The position numbers and the translations under genes were made by a program. A model generated the notes under the pieces. The model did no database searches, had not been told where the DNA came from, and saw nothing but the letters and a program-made list of their open reading frames with translations. This document shows positions 24,191-30,629 of a DNA stretch of 30,629 nt, in pieces; within the stretch, counting starts at the first letter, position 1; the number at the start of each line of letters is the position of its first letter. Origin of the DNA: Flammeovirgaceae bacterium UBA976 (GTDB taxonomy: Bacteria > Bacteroidota > Bacteroidia > Cytophagales > Cyclobacteriaceae); the NCBI GenBank assembly GCA_002292365.1, contig DBBU01000017.1:1-30629 (forward strand). Direction: 5' to 3'.

Positions 24191-25213
24191 ATGAAGCCCA
24201 TTACTGATTTAATTCCCATTTTAGAAGATTTCCATAAAATCATCATCACTACGCACGCAAGTCCTGATGCTGATGCCCTGGGATCTTCTCTTGGGCTTTT
24301 TCATTTTCTAAAGGCAAGGGGTCATGAGGTTCAGGTAATCACACCCACAGATTATCCTAATTTTATTTCTTGGCTCCCGGGCAACGATCAGGTTCTTGAG
24401 TTCAACTCAGCAGATGATGATTTAATTCTTGAAATGATTCAATCCTGTGCCTTGATATTTTGTTTGGACTTTTCAGGTCTCAACAGAATCAAAGGGCTCG
24501 CAGAAGCGGTAGCCTCGTCGCCCGCATTAAAAGTAATGATCGATCATCATCTAGATCCTGAGGATTTTGATGACTACCGACTTTGGGATACTTCTGCAGC
24601 AGCAACTGCCGAATTAATTTATGATTTTATCCTATCAGTTGACGGGAAAAAAGCCATTACTGCAGATATAGCAAACTGTCTCTATGCGGGTATTATGACT
24701 GATACTGGCTCATTTAGGCATGCAAACACTACCTCTAAAGTACATCGATCGGTAGCAGAATTAATTGATTTGGGGGCCAATATTAATCAAGTAAGTCGTT
24801 CTATTTATGACACCAACACCATCAACCGATTAAGGTTTATTGGTTTTTCACTGCTTGAAAAGCTCATCGTTGATCAGAAAAAAAACATTGCGTATTTTTC
24901 AATTTCCGAAAAAGATATTCAGCAGTTCGATTTAGAAAAAGGAGATACTGAGGGTTTGGTAAACTATGCCCTATCCATCAAGGGAATTGTCATGGCTACC
25001 ATTATGAAAGAAGGTCCTGGAGAAGTTAAATTATCTTTTCGATCCGCCGGGAATTTTGCGGTAAATAAATTTGCAAGCGATCACTTCGAAGGGGGAGGTC
25101 ATAAAAATGCTTCAGGAGGTATTTCATATCTATCTCTGGAAGATACCGTTGAAAAATTTGAATTTTTGACCCTTGATTTTAAAGAAAAATATGGATCAAC
25201 TCAAATTTCATAA
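24191..25213 (+). CDS. nrnA: DHH-family phosphoesterase, NrnA-like (nanoRNase / pAp phosphatase)
   Basis: NrnA-type enzymes degrade 2-5-mer RNAs and dephosphorylate pAp, using two Mn ions. The 340-residue product has the DHH domain with H22-x3-D26-x-D28 (THASPDADALGSSLG), a following FCLDFSG, the DHH signature in VMIDHHLDP, and GIMTDTGSFRH. The DHHA1 domain ends with GGGHKNASGG. I use the ATG at 24191 rather than the TTG directly before it. It is followed by the FKBP lipoprotein, rdgB and udk on the same strand. The order ndk, DHH, FKBP lipoprotein recalls the gldI region of gliding Flavobacteria (from memory). Confidence 0.9.
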   Translation: MKPITDLIPILEDFHKIIITTHASPDADALGSSLGLFHFLKARGHEVQVITPTDYPNFISWLPGNDQVLEFNSADDDLILEMIQSCALIFCLDFSGLNRIKGLAEAVASSPALKVMIDHHLDPEDFDDYRLWDTSAAATAELIYDFILSVDGKKAITADIANCLYAGIMTDTGSFRHANTTSKVHRSVAELIDLGANINQVSRSIYDTNTINRLRFIGFSLLEKLIVDQKKNIAYFSISEKDIQQFDLEKGDTEGLVNYALSIKGIVMATIMKEGPGEVKLSFRSAGNFAVNKFASDHFEGGGHKNASGGISYLSLEDTVEKFEFLTLDFKEKYGSTQIS

Positions 25214-25362
25214 ATGTGCTTTTTAATTAAATAAAAAAGAAATAATTGATCGTCTAATCCGAGACGTTGCGTTAATTTGCCAACCGAAGGTGGAAATGAA
25301 AAATAATCATCGCAGAGAATTACGTGTCGCTAACGTAAAAGTTAATAATTTTTAACTCATTC

Positions 25363-25983
25363 ATGTCTAAATCTAATAATATGAACGCTGCCAAAACTTA
25401 TCGATGGATTGAATTCCTGCTGACAATTTGCCTCATTTCTTTAATCTCAGTCTTCATTTCTTGTGAGGAAAATGAAGCTATTGAAACCATTAATTATCAA
25501 GAAATATGGGAATCTGACAGCCTAACTATAGATCATTACATAAAGGAAAATGGTCTTGATCCAGTTTTTACAACGGCTTCAGGAGCGAGGTATGCAATCC
25601 AAAGTATTGGAGAGGGCGATAGTATAAATTATAATGATCTCATTACCATAAATTACACCGCATACGACGCAAACGGAGTGATTTTTAAATCAACCATTAT
25701 TCCAGATTCTTCTGAATATTACATTTATCCAGTTTTTAATCCTTTAACTTTTACTTATACCTCTTCAGGTTGGACACTAGATTATACCTCTTTATCTGTA
25801 ACTCTTCAAAGCAATGGTTTATCTGAAGCCATATCGGCAGCACTCGTCAACATGAAAACTGGAGGTCAAGTCGTGGTATTGTTGCCATCTGCCTTAGGCT
25901 TCGGCTCTTCAAGTGATCCGTCTAATATCATCTCTCCCTATTCCGTTCTCAGATATGAAATTTCCCCTCTTTATGTCCGTTGA
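25363..25983 (+). CDS. FKBP-type peptidyl-prolyl isomerase lipoprotein (GldI-like)
   Basis: The 206-residue product has a lipoprotein signal; the N-terminal hydrophobic stretch ends at C34 (VFISC). The mature part is an FKBP-type domain (about 62-206): GDSINYNDLITINYTAYDANGVIFKST, then LSEAISAALVNMKTGGQVVVLLPSALGFGS and a final YEISPLYV strand. It would catalyse proline isomerisation in periplasmic proteins. Several FKBP active-site positions are altered and the loop between the two halves is unusual, so activity is uncertain. The next gene begins within its stop codon (TGATG). Position after a DHH phosphoesterase and lipoprotein type suggest the gliding-motility lipoprotein GldI; this is inference from remembered gene order. 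Confidence 0.82.
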   Translation: MSKSNNMNAAKTYRWIEFLLTICLISLISVFISCEENEAIETINYQEIWESDSLTIDHYIKENGLDPVFTTASGARYAIQSIGEGDSINYNDLITINYTAYDANGVIFKSTIIPDSSEYYIYPVFNPLTFTYTSSGWTLDYTSLSVTLQSNGLSEAISAALVNMKTGGQVVVLLPSALGFGSSSDPSNIISPYSVLRYEISPLYVR

Positions 25984-26555
25984 TGGAACTTATTTTTGCC
26001 ACATACAATCCGCATAAATTAATTGAAATACGTAATGCATTGGGACCTAGATATACGCTCCAGAGCTTAGGTGATCTCAATGAAAAGGAAATCTCTGAAA
26101 CAGGTAGTACTATAGAGGAAAACTCGCTCATAAAAGCTGAATATATTTTTAAAAAATATCAAAAAGCTTGTTTTTCGGATGATACAGGTTTGGAAGTATC
26201 TGCCCTCAACAACGAACCTGGCGTATTTTCTGCGCGGTATGCTGGAACCGGACATAGTGCAGATAATATCGATTTATTATTGGCCAATCTCATCGATCAA
26301 AAAGACAGAAAAGCTCAATTTAAAACCATCATAACTTATTTTGATGAAAACGGAAGGAAATTTGTTTTTGAAGGGCTCGTTCATGGAAAAATAGTCTTGG
26401 AAAAAGAGGGTGTTGAAGGATTTGGTTATGATCCCATCTTTCAACCCAATGGCTTTAAGAAAACTTTTGCTCAAATGTCCTTATCTCAAAAAAACGAAAT
26501 CTCTCATAGAGGTATCGCCCTTAAAAAATTACTTGCACATTTGATATCAAGATGA
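25983..26555 (+). CDS. rdgB: XTP/dITP pyrophosphatase (HAM1/RdgB)
   Basis: RdgB hydrolyses dITP, XTP and similar noncanonical purine triphosphates to monophosphates, keeping them out of DNA. The 190-residue product has the N-terminal nucleotide motif FATYNPHKLIEI, ENSLIKAEY, the catalytic Asp segment FSDDTGLEV, GVFSARYAG, GFGYDPIF and the C-terminal KNEISHRG. The ATG (25983) overlaps the TGA of the FKBP gene and the stop overlaps the udk start (ATGA), so the three genes are translationally coupled. Confidence 0.97.
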   Translation: MELIFATYNPHKLIEIRNALGPRYTLQSLGDLNEKEISETGSTIEENSLIKAEYIFKKYQKACFSDDTGLEVSALNNEPGVFSARYAGTGHSADNIDLLLANLIDQKDRKAQFKTIITYFDENGRKFVFEGLVHGKIVLEKEGVEGFGYDPIFQPNGFKKTFAQMSLSQKNEISHRGIALKKLLAHLISR

Positions 26556-27184
26556 TCCCTCAACTGATTATAGGCATTTCTGGTGGGAGTGGTTCGGGAA
26601 AGACCTTCTTAGCCAATCAGTTAACTCAGTATTTTTCGAAACATCAAATAGCTCAGGTTTCTTTAGATAATTATTATTTGCCTTTGGACGCTCAAGTCAA
26701 AGATGAACAAGGTGTTGAAAACTTTGACCTCCCTGAGGCTATTGATCATCAACGGCTTTATTCTGACCTCATAAAACTAACATCAGGAAAGTCCATTGAA
26801 CTGAAGGAATATCAATTCAATCAAAAAGAAGTTGTAGCCAAAACACTGACTATTAAACCCTGTCCTGTGATTCTAGTTGAAGGTTTATTTACCTTTTATT
26901 ATCCCCAATTATCAAAATTATTAGATCTCAAAATTTTTTTAGAGGCTCCAGAGGATGTAATGCTCAAAAGAAGAATAGCCCGAGATTTACATCTTAGAGG
27001 TTATACCTTAAATGAGGTCAAGTATCAATTTGAAAAACATGCCCTGCCCGCTTATAAAAAATATATTTTACCCTTGAAAAATCAGGTAAACTTGCTCATT
27101 TCAAATCAACATGAATTTGATGAATCCCTCCCTTTGCTTTGTGATGAGATCGAGCAACGTTTAAAAATAGTATCTAGACAATAA
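26552..27184 (+). CDS. udk: Uridine kinase
   Basis: This kinase phosphorylates uridine and cytidine to UMP and CMP in pyrimidine salvage. The 210-residue product has the Walker A loop GISGGSGSGKT at residues 8-18, LDNYYLPL, NFDLPEAIDHQRL (the substrate-binding NxDxPxAxD segment), VILVEGLFTF and the lid motif RRIARDLHLRGYT. It overlaps rdgB by 4 nt. The coupling of salvage kinase and nucleotide-sanitising enzyme fits nucleotide-pool maintenance. Confidence 0.95.
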   Translation: MIPQLIIGISGGSGSGKTFLANQLTQYFSKHQIAQVSLDNYYLPLDAQVKDEQGVENFDLPEAIDHQRLYSDLIKLTSGKSIELKEYQFNQKEVVAKTLTIKPCPVILVEGLFTFYYPQLSKLLDLKIFLEAPEDVMLKRRIARDLHLRGYTLNEVKYQFEKHALPAYKKYILPLKNQVNLLISNQHEFDESLPLLCDEIEQRLKIVSRQ

Positions 27185-27190
27185 ATTTCT

Positions 27191-27198
27191 TACCTTTG
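27191..27198 (+). promoter_or_regulatory. -7 box (TACCTTTG) for the 27208 gene and possibly secDF
   Basis: TACCTTTG matches TAnnTTTG exactly and is identical to the ndk box. It ends 9 nt before the ATG at 27208, predicting an almost leaderless mRNA. The -33 region is unclear. Confidence 0.6.
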
Positions 27199-27207
27199 TC
27201 TGCGATT

Positions 27208-27561
27208 ATGAAAACAGCATATAGCATATGGATCTATAAGTCTGTCATTGTTCCGGTGATGGTGCTGTCATTGACCTCTTCTATGGCTTTTGTCACGCAG
27301 ATGGAACAAAGGGTCATAGCCCCTTGTGCGTCTTCAGACAATCAAGACAATGATATAAGTACGCTGGCTATTTCAGCTTATACAACAAATCAATCCCCTA
27401 CAGCGGCCCTCAATTTTAAATTTTCTAATGAATTTATTCATCTTTTTTTAGGCCTTGAAGAACGCAAATGTGTAAGTCTATTATTAAATCAATTTGACCT
27501 TTTTCTTTCTAAATATTTTCTGGTCCTAGTCCAGCGTATTATTTCCCCTAATGCCCCTTAG
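27208..27561 (+). CDS. Small membrane or exported protein of unknown function
   Basis: The 117-residue product has one hydrophobic N-terminal segment (about 13-31, SVIVPVMVLSLTSSMAF), which may be a signal anchor. A polar middle (SDNQDNDIS) and a hydrophobic C-terminal half (FIHLFLGL … LFLSKYFLVLVQ) follow. I know no family. The promoter box just upstream and the position 68 nt before secDF support expression, but codon quality is ordinary and conservation cannot be judged. I use the ATG at 27208; the TTG four codons earlier is part of the promoter box. Confidence 0.55.
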   Translation: MKTAYSIWIYKSVIVPVMVLSLTSSMAFVTQMEQRVIAPCASSDNQDNDISTLAISAYTTNQSPTAALNFKFSNEFIHLFLGLEERKCVSLLLNQFDLFLSKYFLVLVQRIISPNAP

Positions 27562-27629
27562 GGTATCCAAAAGAACGCTCACCTATTCAAATTTAAATTC
27601 TTCAATTAATTTTTTAATACTTAACAATT

Positions 27630-30629
27630 ATGAAAAACAAAGGTTTTATAGTCTTTTTGACAGTTATTATCTCTCTTTTGTGTATTTACTACCTCTCCTT
27701 TACGTTCGTAGCGCAAGGCGTCCAACAAGAAGCCACTTACCAAGCTATAGATCCTTCGGGGACTGTGAATTTCACAGAAAAACAACGGTATTTAGATTCG
27801 GTTTGGAATACCCCCATTTACTCGCTTTTGGGTCAAGATTATACCTATCAAGACATCAAGGAAACAGAACTAAATCTTGGACTTGATTTGCAAGGGGGTA
27901 TGCACGTAACACTCGAAGTTTCTCCAGTTGATATCCTCAAGGGATTGAGTGATAACAACCAAGATCCAAATTATTTAGAAGCCATCAATACAGCTGAAAA
28001 AAATATTCGAGGTACACAGCTCAACTTTTTAGATGAATTTTATGCCCGCTACAAACAATTAGAATCTGAAAAAACATTAGCTTACATATTTTCTAATGCC
28101 TCCAATAGAGGGCGTATCAATTTGAATTCTACAGATGACGAGGTTTTGGAAATCATTGGTACAGAAATCGATGGTGCCATTGATCGGTCATTCAATATAC
28201 TAAGAACTCGAATTGATAGATTTGGAACTTCTCAACCTAATATTCAAAAATTACAAGGTTCCGGAAGAATCCAAATAGAATTGCCTGGTGTGGATAATCC
28301 AGAGCGTGTAAGAAAGCTGCTCCAAGGCGTCGCAAAATTAGAGTTTTGGGAGATTTATGAAATCAATGAATTAACTCCTATTCTACAAAGCATTAACGAT
28401 ATTGCAGTAAAAGAAATTGGTTTTACTGCAACGCTTGATGACGACGCACAAGCCGTTGACGCTTCCGCTTTAGAGGATCTTTCCACCTTATTATCGGATA
28501 ATGATGATACTACGGCAAGTAATACCAATGATCCCGCCACAGCTTTAAGTCAAGAGGCTGACACAGCCCTTGCTTCTTTAGATACAATCAAAAATAATGA
28601 GGTATCTCCTATCTTCAGCTTACTGCAAGCCCAATATGGTCTCGTTTACAAAATAAAGGATACCTCTAGAATCAATAGAATTCTTCAACATCCCAGTGTT
28701 CTGGCGGTCATTCCCTCGACAGTTAAATTTCTGTGGCTTGTCAAAAAAATTGATACGCAAGATGCCCTCGATCCCGTTGAACTTCTTGAACTGTATGCCA
28801 TCAAAAAATCAAGAAACGGTAAAGCTCCACTGACCGGCGAATCTATCATAGATGCCCGTCAAGATCTCGATGAGAGATCAAGGCCTGCTGTTTCCATGCA
28901 AATGGATGCTATGGGTGCGAAAGCTTGGAAGCGTCTTACAGGTAATAATATAGGTAAAAGAATTGCCATTGTATTGGATGATTTTGTATACTCAGCACCT
29001 ACTGTTCAAGGAGAAATCCCGAATGGAAATTCATCCATCTCAGGTAATTTTACCATTGATGAAGCGCAAGATTTGGCAAATATTCTTAAGGCAGGTGCCC
29101 TACCTGCGCCCACTACGATTGTCGAAGATGTGGTCATCGGACCAACGCTTGGTAAATCCGCTCGTGCACAGGGCATCAATTCGATGCTGGCTGGTTTGGC
29201 CATTGTAATAGTATTTATGGTTTTTTATTATTCAAAAGGTGGATTAATTGCCAATCTTGCCTTGTTTTTAAATGTCTTTTTCATCCTAGGTATATTGGCT
29301 CAATTAAATGCCTCATTGACCTTGCCTGGTGTTGCAGGAATTGTATTGACCATCGGTATGTCAATCGATGCAAACGTATTAATATTTGAAAGAATCAAGG
29401 AAGAATTACGATTAGGGTCCGGGTTAAAACAGGCCATTAGCTCGGGTTATAAGAAAGCCTATTCTTCCATCATAGATGCAAATGTCACTACCATGATTGT
29501 GGGATTCATTCTTTATACGCTTGGGCAAGGACCTGTCAAAGGTTTTGCCATAACGCTGATCATTGGTATTATTTGCTCTTTCTTTTCTGCGGTATTCATA
29601 ACGCGGGTAGTCATTGAATGGTTTTCTAAAAAAGGAGATCAATCTAACCTCAGTTTTGCAAATAAAATATCCATGAACAGCTTGACTCATTTTCATTTTG
29701 ATTTTCTAAGCAAAAGAAAAATAGCTTATATTTTCAGTGGTACTTTCATCAGTGTAGGGGTACTTGCTATGATCTTTAATGGCCTTTCTATGGGGGTAGA
29801 TTTTAAAGGAGGTAGGTCTTATGTTGTCTCCTTTGATCATGCGATGGAAACGTCCATGCTCAAGACTCAGCTCACGGATAGTTTTGATGGACAAGGAACT
29901 GAAGTAAAGACCTTTGGATCAGATAAGATTATAAAAATCACGACCAGCTATTTAACGGATGACGATACAGACATTGCGGATGAAATTGTTAAAGCAACCT
30001 TGATCTCAGGATTAGAAGCTACGACAGATCAAACCTACATTGCAAATGATGCAGCGGTCGATGCCACCCATTTTTCAATAGGTAGCTCTTCTAAAGTAGG
30101 TGCCACTATAGCTGATGATATCAAAAACTCATCTTATAAATCTGCAGTGATTGCATTGATTTGTATTTTCCTTTACATTTTGGTGAGATTTAGGAAATGG
30201 CAGTTTGGTATTGGTGCTATAGTAGCCCTTTTTCATGATGCTTTATTCGTTATCTCATCGTTTGCTATCGCAAATCTCTTGGGTATTTCGTTTGAGGTAG
30301 ATCAAGTTTTTGTTGCTGCCATACTTACCATTATTGGATATTCAATCAATGATACGGTAGTGGTCTTTGATAGAATTCGTGAGAATTTGGGCATCAAGTC
30401 AGGTTCTGAAATCTATCAAGTATTTAATGAATCTTTAAGTAATACCATCAGTAGAACTTTCATCACTTCATTAACTACGTTGATCGTTGTTATCATTCTT
30501 TTCTTGTTTGGTGGAGAAGTACTTAAAGGCTTCTCATTTGCACTTTTAGTAGGTATAATTATTGGTACATATTCATCGCTATTTATTGCTACTCCAGTAG
30601 CCTTAGATTTAACTTTAAAGAGTAAATCT
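27630..30629 (+). CDS. secDF: Fused protein translocase subunit SecDF (3' end cut by window)
   Basis: SecDF uses the proton gradient to pull exported proteins out of the SecYEG channel. The single frame runs 1000 codons from the ATG at 27630 to the last base without a stop, so only a short C-terminus is missing. The SecD part has a first membrane span (6-28), the D1 motif LGLDLQGGMH (83-92) and a periplasmic insert rich in Asp, Thr and Ser. Its membrane block begins near residue 514 and includes GIVLTIGMSIDANVLIFERI. The SecF part starts after about residue 690 with GVDFKGG (722-728) and a membrane block with IIGYSINDTVVVFDRIRE. SecD and SecF are fused here as usual in Bacteroidota. It lies 68 nt after the small unknown gene. 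Confidence 0.96.
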   Translation, partial: MKNKGFIVFLTVIISLLCIYYLSFTFVAQGVQQEATYQAIDPSGTVNFTEKQRYLDSVWNTPIYSLLGQDYTYQDIKETELNLGLDLQGGMHVTLEVSPVDILKGLSDNNQDPNYLEAINTAEKNIRGTQLNFLDEFYARYKQLESEKTLAYIFSNASNRGRINLNSTDDEVLEIIGTEIDGAIDRSFNILRTRIDRFGTSQPNIQKLQGSGRIQIELPGVDNPERVRKLLQGVAKLEFWEIYEINELTPILQSINDIAVKEIGFTATLDDDAQAVDASALEDLSTLLSDNDDTTASNTNDPATALSQEADTALASLDTIKNNEVSPIFSLLQAQYGLVYKIKDTSRINRILQHPSVLAVIPSTVKFLWLVKKIDTQDALDPVELLELYAIKKSRNGKAPLTGESIIDARQDLDERSRPAVSMQMDAMGAKAWKRLTGNNIGKRIAIVLDDFVYSAPTVQGEIPNGNSSISGNFTIDEAQDLANILKAGALPAPTTIVEDVVIGPTLGKSARAQGINSMLAGLAIVIVFMVFYYSKGGLIANLALFLNVFFILGILAQLNASLTLPGVAGIVLTIGMSIDANVLIFERIKEELRLGSGLKQAISSGYKKAYSSIIDANVTTMIVGFILYTLGQGPVKGFAITLIIGIICSFFSAVFITRVVIEWFSKKGDQSNLSFANKISMNSLTHFHFDFLSKRKIAYIFSGTFISVGVLAMIFNGLSMGVDFKGGRSYVVSFDHAMETSMLKTQLTDSFDGQGTEVKTFGSDKIIKITTSYLTDDDTDIADEIVKATLISGLEATTDQTYIANDAAVDATHFSIGSSSKVGATIADDIKNSSYKSAVIALICIFLYILVRFRKWQFGIGAIVALFHDALFVISSFAIANLLGISFEVDQVFVAAILTIIGYSINDTVVVFDRIRENLGIKSGSEIYQVFNESLSNTISRTFITSLTTLIVVIILFLFGGEVLKGFSFALLVGIIIGTYSSLFIATPVALDLTLKSKS

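Noticed and set aside
27551..27886. 111-codon frame overlapping the start of secDF
   Set aside because: It lies in another frame over the SecDF N-terminus, whose signal segment and LGLDLQGG motif are unambiguous.

Overview
The window reads as ordinary chromosome of a Bacteroidota bacterium. It has low G+C, Bacteroidota-type promoters (TTTG, then TAnnTTTG), and a fused SecDF translocase. A CotH-like secreted protein carries a C-terminal type IX secretion (T9SS) sorting domain. Family-specific genes such as a DUF6090-like membrane protein and a CarboxypepD_reg-like protein are also present. I see no rRNA, tRNA, CRISPR array, phage or insertion sequence. The genus cannot be told from the sequence alone.

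Layout, left to right. 1-2300: a strong palindrome and a repeated operator-like site precede a small heat-shock protein, followed by a membrane-anchored DegP/HtrA protease; both end in clear hairpin terminators. 2359-4831: an ALDH7-type semialdehyde dehydrogenase, tightly followed by a GreA/GreB-like factor, then a gamma-glutamylcyclotransferase-like protein. 5014-9940: an accessory-looking stretch with three intact genes and one decayed gene for secreted proteins of about 240-255 residues that look related. They are interrupted by an oppositely oriented membrane protein with a degenerate J-domain. 10183-13672: a tiny secreted basic protein, the CotH/lamin-tail T9SS cargo and a SEC-C mini membrane protein. 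13831-18529: pruA, a yjjG-like phosphatase with an ArsR-like regulator, a divergent CarboxypepD_reg-like secreted protein and an M19 dipeptidase lipoprotein. 18739-22694: a zinc-ribbon membrane protein with kynureninase, converging on dxs. 22806-30629: scpA, ndk, an NrnA-like DHH phosphoesterase, an FKBP-type lipoprotein (GldI-like position), rdgB and udk (start and stop codons overlapping), a small unknown protein, and secDF cut by the window end.

Functionally the window mixes housekeeping (nucleotide metabolism, isoprenoid precursor synthesis, chromosome condensation, protein export), protein quality control (Hsp20, DegP) and amino-acid catabolism (proline, probably lysine, tryptophan/kynurenine, dipeptides). 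The most novel parts are the secreted paralogue cluster at 5.0-9.9 kb with its pseudogene, the Gre-like factor that keeps a GreA-type acidic tip, the J-domain/DUF6090-like chimera, and the palindromic element in front of hsp20. Several housekeeping promoters lie so close to their start codons that the mRNAs should be almost leaderless. Three genes have TTG and one has GTG as the best-supported start.
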